Source: Actinoplanes sp. N902-109
GTDB lineage: Bacteria; Actinomycetota; Actinomycetes; Mycobacteriales; Micromonosporaceae
Reading direction: 5' to 3'
Length of the DNA: 64,000 nucleotides
NCBI RefSeq assembly: GCF_000389965.1
Contig: NC_021191.1
Span: 4,465,501-4,529,500 of the forward strand
Every line of letters begins with the position of its first letter. The stretch's first letter is position 1. The translations under genes and the position numbers were made by a program. The notes beneath the pieces were generated by a model, which saw only the letters and a list, made by a program, of their open reading frames with translations, ran no database searches and was not told the origin of the DNA. Below are positions 52,377 to 60,559 of the stretch, piece by piece.

Positions 52377-52871
52377 ATGAGCTACCAGGCGCAGCGGCGG
52401 GCCCCGCGCCCCGGCAACCGCCGGGGCTTCTGGCTGCTCCTGGCCGGGCTGGTGATCCTGCTGGGGCTGCTGCTGGCGCTGCTGGCATACTGCGGGAACG
52501 ACGACGGCGGGGGCGGGGGTGGCGGCGCTGCCCCGGTGTACCCGACCTCGGCCCAGCCGCCGGCCTACCCGCCGGGAACGTCCGCGCCGCCGGCCTCGCA
52601 TACGACCACGACTCCGCCCGCGACCTCGACGACCAACCCGCCCGCGACCACCGCCCCGCCCACGACCAGGGCTACCACCCCGCCTGCTGATCACTCCTCG
52701 ACGGGAGGCTCGCGCCCGGCGCCGGGTGGCTCGACCCCGGCGGCGCCGGCCGGCGCCCCGGACACCGGTGGCGGCAGCACCGCGCGGACCGGGCCCGGCT
52801 TCGTCGGCGTCGGGCTCCTGCTGCTGGCTGCGGCGGCCGTCACCGTGGTCCGCCGCCCGGGCCGCCGATGA
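52377..52871 (+). CDS. Membrane-tethered surface protein, likely sortase substrate
   Basis: 164 aa, ATG 52377 preceded by CTGGAGG. A hydrophobic helix lies at residues 18-37 (GFWLLLAGLVILLGLLLALL), followed by CGND and a Gly run, then a Thr/Pro/Ser-rich spacer (STTNPPATTAPPTTRATTPP) typical of wall-spanning linkers. The C-terminus has APDTGGGS, a second helix (GFVGVGLLLLAAAAVTVV) and RRPGRR. PDTGG, helix and basic tail resemble a sorting signal (LPxTG) without the leading Leu. The next gene, overlapping by four bases, encodes a sortase, so I infer it is that enzyme's substrate. Confidence 0.72.
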   Translation: MSYQAQRRAPRPGNRRGFWLLLAGLVILLGLLLALLAYCGNDDGGGGGGGAAPVYPTSAQPPAYPPGTSAPPASHTTTTPPATSTTNPPATTAPPTTRATTPPADHSSTGGSRPAPGGSTPAAPAGAPDTGGGSTARTGPGFVGVGLLLLAAAAVTVVRRPGRR

Positions 52872-53635
52872 GAGCACCGGCGCGGCGCCGCACGCTGTCC
52901 CAGGACCTGGTCGGCCGCTATGTGCCGGGCGCGGTCCTGGCCGCGGCGGGCGCCGTGTCGATCGTCCTGGGACTGCACCAGCCGCTGTCCCCGCCGGCAC
53001 GCGCCGACCCGGTGCTGCCCGCACCGGCTTCGCCGTCCGGCGCTGGGGATGATCCGGGCCGGGCCGATGCGGTGCTGCCCGTGCCGGGTTCGCCGTCCGG
53101 CGTTGGGGATGATCCGGGCCGGGCCGATGCGGTGCTGCCCGTGCCGGGTTCGCCGGCCGGCGCTGCGGATGATCCGGCGCTGAGCCGGTCGGTGCCCACC
53201 CGGCTCAGCATTCCCGCGATCGGCGTCGACACCCGGTTGATGCGGCTCGGGATCCGCCGCGACCGCACGGTGCAGGTGCCGCCGCTGAGCCGCGACGCCC
53301 CGGCCGGCTGGTACGAGCGGTCCGTCACGCCGGGGGAGCGCGGTGCCGCGGTGATCCTCGGCCATGTCGACTCGGCGCGTGACGGCCCGGCGGTGTTCTA
53401 CCGGCTCGGTGCGCTGCATCCCGGCGACCGGATCGGCGTAGGCCGCGCGGACGGCAGCACAGCGCGGTTCGTGGTCACCGCCGTGGCGACATATCCGAAG
53501 GCGGCCTTCCCGACCGGCCTGGTGTACGGGCCGGCCGAGTATCCCGCCCTGCGGCTGGTGACCTGCGGCGGCACCTTCGACCGGGCACGCCGCAGCTACC
53601 GGGCCAGCATTGTCGTCTACGCCCGGCTGGCCTGA
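52868..53635 (+). CDS. Class E/F-type sortase
   Basis: 255 aa, ATG overlapping the upstream stop (ATGA). One membrane helix (about residues 20-37), a repetitive extracellular linker at residues 48-103, then the sortase barrel: RLSIPAIGVDTRLMRLG, His166 in AVILGHVDSA, Cys233 in RLVTCGGTFD and Arg245 in SYRASIVV. The full triad is present, so it should be an active transpeptidase. The order GHVDS...TCGG is that of actinobacterial class E/F enzymes. Confidence 0.9.
   Translation: MRAPARRRTLSQDLVGRYVPGAVLAAAGAVSIVLGLHQPLSPPARADPVLPAPASPSGAGDDPGRADAVLPVPGSPSGVGDDPGRADAVLPVPGSPAGAADDPALSRSVPTRLSIPAIGVDTRLMRLGIRRDRTVQVPPLSRDAPAGWYERSVTPGERGAAVILGHVDSARDGPAVFYRLGALHPGDRIGVGRADGSTARFVVTAVATYPKAAFPTGLVYGPAEYPALRLVTCGGTFDRARRSYRASIVVYARLA
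53011..53177 (+). repeat. 60-bp in-frame repeat in the sortase linker
   Basis: Copies start at 53011, 53071 and 53131 (last one partial). The first two are nearly identical. Each encodes 20 residues, VLPVPGSPSGVGDDPGRADA or a variant. Confidence 0.9.
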
Positions 53636-53655
53636 ACCGGCCGGCGCCGGGAGGG

Positions 53656-54390
53656 TCAGGACAGCCGGTAGACGGAGACGTGCGAGCGGGATTCCGCGGT
53701 GAACTCGCCGCCGCGCCAGTCGGCGTGCCGGGATTCGAGGTGGAAGCCGGCGAGTTCGGCCATCAGGTCCAGCTCGGCGGGCCAGATGTAGCGGTGTCGC
53801 GTCCGGAAGAGCCGGGCCTCGCGCCCCGCGCCGAACCGGAAGTGATGCGACACCACGTGCTGCTGGACCACGTCGAAGGTGTCCAGCGCGAGGTAGCCGG
53901 GTTCGTCGGTGACCACGGCGGCGGTGCGGGTCGGCGGCAGCGAGCGCAGCCCCGGCACCCACAGCTCGATGACGAAGCAGCCGCCGGGGTGCAGGTGCCG
54001 CGCGGCGTTGCGGAAGCAGGCCACCTGCTCGGCCTGGGTGAGCAGGTTGGAGATGGTGTTGAAGACCAGATAGACCAGGCTGTACGCGCCCGGCACCACG
54101 GCCGAGCTCATGTCGCCGAGCGTCACCGGGAGTACGTCCTCGCCCGCCTTGGTGCGCAGCTGGGTCAGCATCGGCCCGGACGCCTCGATACCGGTGACCG
54201 GGACGCCGCGCCCGGCCAGCGCGATGGCGACGCGCCCGGTGCCGACTGCGAACTCCAGCGCCGGGCCGCCCGCGGCCAGCTCGGCGAGCCGGTCCACGGT
54301 GGGCCCGAGCACCTCGGGGGCGAACATGCCCTCGCCCGGTGTGTCGTAGTTCCGCGCCGCCTCGCTGTCCCAGATCTCGTCCTGTCGCAT
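53656..54390 (-). CDS. Class I SAM-dependent methyltransferase
   Basis: 244 aa, ATG at 54388-54390. DEIWDSEAARNYDTPGEGMF leads into the SAM motif ALEFAVGTGRVAIALAGRGV, the acidic GIEASGPMLTQL, a DM motif (TLGDMSSA), and the NTISNLLTQ and HPGGCFVIELWVPGL segments. The YD...GM opening is of the Methyltransf_25/11 type. Substrate unknown. It is divergent from the hydrolase at 54445. Confidence 0.9.
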   Translation of the reverse strand: MRQDEIWDSEAARNYDTPGEGMFAPEVLGPTVDRLAELAAGGPALEFAVGTGRVAIALAGRGVPVTGIEASGPMLTQLRTKAGEDVLPVTLGDMSSAVVPGAYSLVYLVFNTISNLLTQAEQVACFRNAARHLHPGGCFVIELWVPGLRSLPPTRTAAVVTDEPGYLALDTFDVVQQHVVSHHFRFGAGREARLFRTRHRYIWPAELDLMAELAGFHLESRHADWRGGEFTAESRSHVSVYRLS

Positions 54391-54444
54391 GCCCGGCACT
54401 CTGGCGGACCCCGCGGGCGGGTGTCGAGCAATTAATCTGCCCTG

Positions 54445-55140
54445 GTGAATTTTGTCCTGCCGGTGCCGGCCCGGGATGCCGTCCGCCGCGGAGCCGTGGA
54501 TCTCTACCACCCCGACGACGTCGACGGGCCGGCGCCGGGAGTGCTGATCGTGCACGGTGGACCGATCCCGGCCGGGGTGCGGCCCGCCCCGCGCGACTGG
54601 CCCGTGTTCCGGGCGTATGCGTCGTTGCTCGCGGCCCGTGGCCTGACAGCCGCCGTGGTGGATCACGAGCTGCACGAGCCCGCCGGTTATCCTGCTTCCG
54701 CCGCGAACGTGCGGGTGGCCGTCGGCGAACTGCGGGCCGATCCCCGGGTCGACAGCGAGCGGGTCGCGCTGTGGTTCTTCTCCGGCGGGGGCCTGCTCAG
54801 CGCGGACTACCTGGCCCGGCCGCCGGTGTGGCTGCGCGCGGTCGCGCTGAGCTGTCCCGTGCTGGAGCCGCTGCCCGGCTGGCCGGTGGACGCCCGCTTC
54901 CGGCCGGTCGCCGCGGTCACCCGGGCGGGCGGGCTCCCGATCGTGCTCACCCGGGTGGGCCGCGAGCGCCCGGACATCGCTCCCGGCGTACGGAACTTCG
55001 TGGCGGCCGCCCCGGCCGGGCTGGAGATCATCGACGTGCCGGACGGTCACCATGGCTTCGACACGGTCGACGACGACGCCTCCCGCACGGCCGTCACCGC
55101 CGCCGTCGACCGGGTGCGTGACCTGCTGGCCGCTCAGTAG
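54445..55140 (+). CDS. Alpha/beta-hydrolase, dienelactone-hydrolase-like
   Basis: 231 aa, start GTG at 54445. GVLIVHGGPI is the oxyanion region; the nucleophile is in ALWFFSGGGLLSADYL (S in FSGGG in place of GxSxG), the acid in PIVLTRVGRERPDI is not a clear Asp, and the His is in DGHHGFDTV. The nucleophile elbow FSGGG matches esterases and peptidases annotated as dienelactone hydrolase-like. Its stop codon overlaps the end of the convergent GH43 gene by several bases. Function uncertain. Confidence 0.82.
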   Translation: MNFVLPVPARDAVRRGAVDLYHPDDVDGPAPGVLIVHGGPIPAGVRPAPRDWPVFRAYASLLAARGLTAAVVDHELHEPAGYPASAANVRVAVGELRADPRVDSERVALWFFSGGGLLSADYLARPPVWLRAVALSCPVLEPLPGWPVDARFRPVAAVTRAGGLPIVLTRVGRERPDIAPGVRNFVAAAPAGLEIIDVPDGHHGFDTVDDDASRTAVTAAVDRVRDLLAAQ

Positions 55141-56495
55141 CCGATGCGGAAGGTGGCGTCCTGCTTGTCGGTGGTGGCGGAACTGCTGGTGATCGGGTCG
55201 ATGCGCAGGACGTAGTCGTAGTGGCGCAGGTAGCGGTCGGGGTAGTTGTACGACCGGAACGAGGTCCACGAGGAGTCGGCGAGCCCGGCCGTCCTGGTGA
55301 ACGTGGCGTCCGCCTTGAACGCGCTGCTGCCGTCGCTGGCCGCCAGCACGAGCGCGTAGTTGTAGTGCCTCAGGTAGCGGTCGGGGTAGTTCACCGAGCG
55401 GAAGGACACCCCGGCGGCGTCGGCCAGGCCGGGCACGAGGGTCCACAGCTGGTCCTGGTACGGGTCGAACGGGTACGCGTCGATCCGGCCCACGTTGTCG
55501 GCGTGCCGTACGTAGCGGTCCGGGAAGTTGTACGACTTGATGCGGTTCCAGGTGGGCGCACCCCACGCCGACAGCAGCGCCGACTGCTCGGCGGCGGTGA
55601 TCGCGGTGATGCCGGGATGCTTGGAGTTCAGCGGCTGGGTGTAGGCGCGGTCGCTGAGCGGGGTCCAGGAGCCGCCGGCCAGGCTGGTGGTCTGCCAGCA
55701 GAAGAACCGGCCGTTGGGGCTCCACGTGTCGCCCCACAGGTACCAGGTGTTCGCCGTGTTCGACTTGACGATCTGCGGGGCCTCGACCCCCCGGCCCGGG
55801 CTGACCGCGCCGGTGAAGACGCTGAAGGTGCCCGGGTTCAGGGTGCTGGACCTCGTACCGAGGAGGGTGCTGTTGGTGTTGTTCTTGTAGTACATGTAGG
55901 TGACCCCGTCGCCGGTGACGAACGTGCCGTCGATCGCGTCGTAGCCCGGGTCGTAGAACGTCTGCGGGGCGGTGGCCGTCACGAAGTCGCTGGTCCAGTT
56001 GATCATCAGCACGTTGTGGCCGCCGACGACCGCCGAGTAGACCACCGCGTACTGACCGCGGGAGGCGTCCCAGACCGCCTCCGGGGCCCAGGCGTGCGTC
56101 GCCAGCGAGTGCACCTTGAGCAGCCGGTAACCGGTGAACGTGCGCAGGTCGCGGGAGTCCCACACGTGCAGGTACTGGCTCTGGTAGGACCAGTCGGTGC
56201 CGTTGAGGTCGGTGGCCAGCACCACGAAGGTGCCGTCCTGCTTGCGCAGGATGAACGGGTCGCGCAGGCCCTTGCTGCCCAGCGTCGGCGTGGCCACCGG
56301 GTTGTTCTGGTTGAGCGGCGTCCAGTTCAGCCCGTCGGAGCTGACCGCCAGGTGCAGGCTGTAGCCGGCACCGGCCATCGTGGGCGACTCGGTGAAGTAC
56401 GCCATGGCATAGCCGGAATAGGTGGCCGCCGCCTGCGCCGCCCGGGGCAGGAGCAACGCGCCACCGAGCGCGCCCAGCAGACTGCGTCGTCTCAC
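55134..56495 (-). CDS. Exported GH43-type enzyme with CBM42 (AbfB) domain
   Basis: 453 aa, start GTG at 56493-56495 overlapping the upstream stop (GTGA). Tat signal RRRSLLGALGGALLLPRAAQA. The catalytic propeller has LRDPFIL, WAPEAVWD, YDAIDGTFV and GVEAPQIV, giving the Asp-Asp-Glu triad. The C-terminal region, about residues 310-453, is an AbfB/CBM42 beta-trefoil with three repeats: SYNFPDRYVRH, SVNYPDRYLRH and SYNYPDRYLRH. CBM42 binds arabinofuranose side chains, so this is an arabinofuranosidase or arabinan-active enzyme. Two-gene operon with the next entry. Confidence 0.92.
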   Translation of the reverse strand: MRRRSLLGALGGALLLPRAAQAAATYSGYAMAYFTESPTMAGAGYSLHLAVSSDGLNWTPLNQNNPVATPTLGSKGLRDPFILRKQDGTFVVLATDLNGTDWSYQSQYLHVWDSRDLRTFTGYRLLKVHSLATHAWAPEAVWDASRGQYAVVYSAVVGGHNVLMINWTSDFVTATAPQTFYDPGYDAIDGTFVTGDGVTYMYYKNNTNSTLLGTRSSTLNPGTFSVFTGAVSPGRGVEAPQIVKSNTANTWYLWGDTWSPNGRFFCWQTTSLAGGSWTPLSDRAYTQPLNSKHPGITAITAAEQSALLSAWGAPTWNRIKSYNFPDRYVRHADNVGRIDAYPFDPYQDQLWTLVPGLADAAGVSFRSVNYPDRYLRHYNYALVLAASDGSSAFKADATFTRTAGLADSSWTSFRSYNYPDRYLRHYDYVLRIDPITSSSATTDKQDATFRIGY

Positions 56496-57370
56496 TTGGC
56501 CACCGCCGTTCCGTGCCGGCACCCCGCGCAGGTGACCGCGCTGAGTGAGGTCCAGGAGTTCAGATCGGAGCTGGTGGCGGTCCAGATCGCGCCACCGGTG
56601 GAGTACTTGTCCACATAGATGCGCCAGCTGCCGTCGCCCAGGCGCACCAGCGACGGTCCCTCGTACCCGGAGGTCCACAGGGTGCCGCGGTTGACCCAGC
56701 CCTCGGTGAGGTTGGCGGTGGTGGTCCAGTGCTCGATGTACTTGGTCGTCTCGTTCTTGGTGAAGGCGTGCCACGTGCTGCCCGACTTCACCACGAACGT
56801 GTCGATGTGGTTGGTGCCCAGGCCCCACATCTGGGCGGGTCCGCTCCAGGCGGTCAGGGCGGCGTTCCGGGCGGTGTAGACGTACGGGCGGAAGCACTCC
56901 GAACACGTCGTGGCGGCCACACTCGCGATGATCTTCACCGTGCCGTTGTCGACGAAGAACTCCGGCGCCCAGGTGAATTTGGTGTTCGCGATGCCCGAGT
57001 TGATGCTCGCGATGGTCGTCCAGGTCACGAGGTCGGTGCTGGACGCGACGGCGAAGGACGTCGAATCGGTGGTCCAGGACTGCACGGTGTACGCGATGAA
57101 GTAGCGCCCGCCGGACTTGAGGATGCTCGGGTCACGCAGCACGCCGGTGGGGCCGCGGAAGTTGGTGTCGCGCAGGACGCTGTAGGAGGTGCCGCCGTCG
57201 GTGGACTGGTAGAGCCACAGTTCCTCGTCGGCCGCGGCGTCGCCCTTGAACGTCGCATAGACCAGGGTGGTCGCCGCTGCTGCCGGATGGGGCAGGCAGA
57301 GCCCGCCGGTCATGACGGCGATCACCCCCGCCAGGGCCGTCAGCCAGCGGATCCGTGTGCGTGCTCGCAT
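56492..57370 (-). CDS. Secreted GH43-type arabinan-active enzyme
   Basis: 292 aa, ATG with GGAGG upstream. Sec signal (MRARTRIRWLTALAGVIAVM, cleavage near AAA). Propeller motifs: VLRDPSIL, KFTWAPEFFVD, NHIDTFVVKSG and GYEGPSLV, giving the GH43 acid/base arrangement. It is shorter than the catalytic half of its neighbour and has no CBM. First gene of the operon, just downstream of two LacI-type sites. Confidence 0.88.
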   Translation of the reverse strand: MRARTRIRWLTALAGVIAVMTGGLCLPHPAAAATTLVYATFKGDAAADEELWLYQSTDGGTSYSVLRDTNFRGPTGVLRDPSILKSGGRYFIAYTVQSWTTDSTSFAVASSTDLVTWTTIASINSGIANTKFTWAPEFFVDNGTVKIIASVAATTCSECFRPYVYTARNAALTAWSGPAQMWGLGTNHIDTFVVKSGSTWHAFTKNETTKYIEHWTTTANLTEGWVNRGTLWTSGYEGPSLVRLGDGSWRIYVDKYSTGGAIWTATSSDLNSWTSLSAVTCAGCRHGTAVAK

Positions 57371-57390
57371 GCCGCCTCCAGCGCAGGCCA

Positions 57391-57432
57391 TGTGATCGCT
57401 AACAAAGACGCTGCTGAATGATTGCGCTAACA
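57391..57432. promoter_or_regulatory. Paired LacI-type operator and half-site upstream of the GH43 operon
   Basis: TGTGATCGCTAACA (57391-57404) fits TGTnAnCGnTnACA in full. TGATTGCGCTAACA (57419-57432) keeps one half (GCGCTAACA) but not the other. The centres are 28 bp apart. The full site ends 21 bp before the GH43 start codon. Confidence 0.7.
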
Positions 57433-57578
57433 TTTCGGTCCTGTCAAGACGATCGAAACAGCCGGACGCCCGTGATCTCGCCGTGATCAGGTGAATTCTG
57501 CTGTGGACAACTCGACGGGCCCGGGCGGGCCCCTTAATCTGGCCGCTCGGGAAACATCGGGTAGCGAGAGGGAACGCG

Positions 57579-57911
57579 ATGACCGACAGCACGGTCGACG
57601 TCGAGACCAGCGCGGACGGCACCGTCGTCATTCATCCCCGCGGCGACCTCGCCGCCGAACAAGCCGTCGACCTGCGCCGCACCCTGGTGCACACCGTGCG
57701 GCACGTGCGGCCGTTGCGGCTGGTGCTGGACCTGCACGAGGTGGCCGCGCTCGACCCCATCAACCTGGGCACCCTGGCCGCCGCCTGCCACCTCGGCGAC
57801 GACTACCAGGTTGCGGTCTTCCTGGACAACTCCTCCAGCGCCATCGCCGAGCAACTCACCGCCGCCGGGGTGGCCGGCCACCGGCTGCGCGGGGTCGGCG
57901 CGCTGAGCTGA
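57579..57911 (+). CDS. STAS-domain protein, anti-anti-sigma-like
   Basis: 110 aa, ATG with GAGAGGGA upstream. GTVVIHPRGDLAAEQAVDLR and PLRLVLDLHEVAALDPINLG follow the STAS pattern (LDLSxVxFxDSxGL). The position of the phosphorylated serine in SpoIIAA-type antagonists reads Pro in LDPINLG, so ordinary kinase switching is unlikely. STAS proteins free stress sigma factors from anti-sigma kinases. It is not next to a kinase or sigma factor here. Confidence 0.85.
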   Translation: MTDSTVDVETSADGTVVIHPRGDLAAEQAVDLRRTLVHTVRHVRPLRLVLDLHEVAALDPINLGTLAAACHLGDDYQVAVFLDNSSSAIAEQLTAAGVAGHRLRGVGALS

Positions 57912-57926
57912 CCTTCCCGCAGCGGC

Positions 57927-58862
57927 TCACAGCAGGCGTGCGTGCAGGGCGGCGACGGCCATGTCGGCCGCACCCTCGTCCTCGCGCCCGTGGTGGGCAC
58001 GCCACAACGCCGACTCGACCTTGCGCGCCACCGACCATCCGGCGATGCGAGCGGGGTCCAGGTCGAGCTCGGCCGCCAGTAGCGCGGTCCGCTCCCGCAG
58101 CGTGCGCTCCGGATCGGCCTGCCGGTGCGGGTCGGCGACCTGACCGAGCAGCGGCGGCACGTCGTACGCGGGGTCGCCGATCAGGGGTTTGGGGTCGATG
58201 GCCACCCAGCCGCCGCCGGACGACAGGATGTTGCCCGGGTTGAAGTCGCCGTGCAGCACCACCTCGCGCGGCGCCGACGCGGGCAGGTCGTGCAGCAGGC
58301 GCGCGCCCTCGGCCACCAGCCCGCGGTCGTAGCCGGGGCGCAGCCGGGTCATCCGCTCGGCGACCAGATCACCCCAGTCGCCGGCCATGTCGACCAGCGT
58401 CTCGATGGTCTCGGCCGGATGGGCGGGCCGGCCCTCGGGCACCCCCGCCGACCACAGCTCGCGCAGCACGTCCGCCCCGATGCGCAGGGCCTCGGCAGCG
58501 GGCAGCACCTGCGCCGCCAGCTGCTCGCCGGGCAGGCAGCGCTCCAGCACCAGGGCGTGCCGGACCGGGTCGTGCCGGAACAGCCGGACCGCGCCGTGGC
58601 CGTCCCACAGCCGCAGCGCCGCCGGCTCGGCGTACATCTCGCGGTGCGGCCAGCCGATCTTCAGGATCACCGAGGTGCCGTCGGCCAGCGTGGCCGGCGC
58701 GACCCAGCTGCACGAACCGCCGTGCAAGGGGGGCCCGGGGAACAGCCCGAACGCATCGCTGACCTGCTCGATCAGCCCGGGCAGCGTGGCCAGCCAGCGG
58801 CGGCCGTCCGCGGTGCGCGACAGCTCGCGCACGCAGGGCAGATCGGCGGGTACGGTCGTCAC
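57927..58862 (-). CDS. Aminoglycoside/streptomycin-kinase-like phosphotransferase
   Basis: 311 aa, GTG overlapping the SDR stop (GTGA). The PF04655-type kinase fold is shown by CSWVAPATLADGTSVILKIG, ALVLERCLPGEQLAAQ, the catalytic loop VVLHGDFNPGNILSSG and the metal motif WVAIDPKPLIGDPAYD. Members phosphorylate streptomycin-class antibiotics or hydroxyurea, but many chromosomal ones have unknown substrates, so a resistance role is not established. It is translationally coupled to an SDR, which is unusual for this family. Confidence 0.85.
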   Translation of the reverse strand: MTTVPADLPCVRELSRTADGRRWLATLPGLIEQVSDAFGLFPGPPLHGGSCSWVAPATLADGTSVILKIGWPHREMYAEPAALRLWDGHGAVRLFRHDPVRHALVLERCLPGEQLAAQVLPAAEALRIGADVLRELWSAGVPEGRPAHPAETIETLVDMAGDWGDLVAERMTRLRPGYDRGLVAEGARLLHDLPASAPREVVLHGDFNPGNILSSGGGWVAIDPKPLIGDPAYDVPPLLGQVADPHRQADPERTLRERTALLAAELDLDPARIAGWSVARKVESALWRAHHGREDEGAADMAVAALHARLL

Positions 58863-60349
58863 CACGCCACCGGCGCGTAGTCCTTGAGGAAGCAGCCGTA
58901 CAGGTCCTCGCCGGCCTCCCCGCGCACGATCGGGTCGTACACCCGCGCGGCCCCGTCGACCAGGTCCAGCGGGGCGTGGAAGCCCTCGCCGGCCAGCCGC
59001 ATCTTGGTCGGGTGCGGTCGCTCGTCGGTGATCCAGCCGGTGTCCACGCTGGTCATCAGGATGTTGTCGGCGAACAGGTCGGCGGCGCTGGTGCGGGTCA
59101 GCATGTTGAGCGAGGCCTTGGCCATGTTGGTGTGCGGATGCCCGGCACCCTTGTAGCCGCGGTTGAAGATCCCCTCCATCGCCGACACGTTGACCACGTA
59201 CCGGCGCGGGAACGGCGACCGGGTCATCGCCGAGCGCAACCGGCTGACCAGGATGAACGGCGCGGTGACATTGCACAGCTGCACCTCGAGCAACTCCAGC
59301 GCACCCACCTCGTGCACCCGGTCGCTCCAGCTGTTCGTCGGCGCGAGGTCGGGCACCAGCCCACCGGCGTCGATCGCGGTCAGCGCGGCCACCCGCTCCG
59401 CCGTCGCCGACCCGCCGGTCAGCGCGAGCGCCGTCACCGCGTGCGGGCTCAGCGCCGCGGCACCGGTCAGCTCACCGGCCGGCCCGTGGCCCGCCCCCAG
59501 ATATTCCAGCTCGGGCAGCGGCCCCTCGGGCAGAGGCGCCGACTCGGCGGCGGCGATCGCCGCATAGGACCCCGGTGACCTCCGTACGGTCTGAGCGGCG
59601 TTGTTGATCAGGATGTCCAGCGGTCCACGGGCGGCCACCGAGTCGGCCAGCGCGATCACCTGCGCCGGGTCCCGCAGGTCCAGCCCGACCACCCGCAGCC
59701 GGTGCAACCACTCGGCGCTGTCCGGCATGGCCGCGAACCGCCGCACCGCATCATGCGGGAACCGCGTGGTGATCGTCGTGTGTGCCCCGTCCCGCAACAG
59801 CCGCAGCGCGATGTACATGCCGATCTTGGCCCGGCCGCCGGTGAGCAGCGCCGAGCGCCCGGTCAGATCGGTGCGGGCATCCCGCCGGGACCGGTTGCGC
59901 CCGGCGCACTCCGGGCACAGCTGGTGGTAGAACGCATCCACCTCGACATACCGCTGCTTGCAGATGTAACACCCGCGCGGCTGCTGCAGCACCCCGGCGG
60001 TGCTTCCCCGGGTGCCCGTGGCCAGCGGCAACCCCGCGGTCTCGTCGTCGATGCGGGTCGGCGCCCCGGTGGCCGTCGCCGCGGTGACGGCCCGGTCGTG
60101 CGCCAGCACGGCCTCGCGCCGCTCCCGCCGCCGCTGCACCTTGACGGTCTTGAACAACCCGGCGGTGGCCCGCCGCACGGCCACGGCATCGGGGTGCTCC
60201 GGGTGCAACGCCTCGGCTTCGGCGAGCACGGAGAGGCACAGGGCGAGCCGCGCGGGGTCGATGCCCGGTGCCGTGCCCGCCAGGGCTTCGGCCGGGCCGG
60301 TGCTCACCGAGGGTGCGGCGGTCGCGCTCTGGTCAGCTGTTGCGGTCAT
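58859..60349 (-). CDS. SDR-family oxidoreductase with N-terminal zinc-ribbon-like extension
   Basis: 496 aa, start ATG at 60347-60349 (another ATG six bases earlier). About 170 residues precede the SDR fold. They are helical, then carry CYICKQRYVEVDAFYHQLCPEC, a CxxC...CxxC pair that could bind zinc. The SDR part has ALLTGGRAKIGMYIALRLLR (cofactor), ILINNAAQTV (NAG-like), YVVNVSAMEGIF and a YKGAGHPHTNMAKASLNML region with Tyr and Lys of the active site. Related long SDR proteins occur in actinobacteria and fungi; substrate unknown. Confidence 0.85.
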   Translation of the reverse strand: MTATADQSATAAPSVSTGPAEALAGTAPGIDPARLALCLSVLAEAEALHPEHPDAVAVRRATAGLFKTVKVQRRRERREAVLAHDRAVTAATATGAPTRIDDETAGLPLATGTRGSTAGVLQQPRGCYICKQRYVEVDAFYHQLCPECAGRNRSRRDARTDLTGRSALLTGGRAKIGMYIALRLLRDGAHTTITTRFPHDAVRRFAAMPDSAEWLHRLRVVGLDLRDPAQVIALADSVAARGPLDILINNAAQTVRRSPGSYAAIAAAESAPLPEGPLPELEYLGAGHGPAGELTGAAALSPHAVTALALTGGSATAERVAALTAIDAGGLVPDLAPTNSWSDRVHEVGALELLEVQLCNVTAPFILVSRLRSAMTRSPFPRRYVVNVSAMEGIFNRGYKGAGHPHTNMAKASLNMLTRTSAADLFADNILMTSVDTGWITDERPHPTKMRLAGEGFHAPLDLVDGAARVYDPIVRGEAGEDLYGCFLKDYAPVAW

Positions 60350-60559
60350 TCCCATCCCGAGCAAGATCGAAGGCCAGAAGACGGGCGGCACGCACCACCC
60401 GGCGCGCCACGATATCCGTTCGGGGCATCCCGCGGCCAGCGACCATGCCCACACCCGCGGGCCCGCGTCCGGTGCCCGGCACGCCGCCGACGGGTCCGGC
60501 GGCCCCTGTTCCTGGTCAGGCTGCCGGTTTGTCAGCTGTCTGTCGATCCGCCGGGGCGG

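Noticed and set aside
53656..56163. An 835-residue minus-strand frame joining the methyltransferase to sequence opposite the hydrolase and shifted from the GH43 gene
   Set aside because: Only its last 245 codons are a recognisable protein. The preceding part is an out-of-frame reading of the GH43 gene.
57927..58862. Calling this gene an antibiotic-resistance determinant
   Set aside because: The family fold fits, but chromosomal homologues are common and substrate residues are not decisive. Resistance is not supported by sequence alone.
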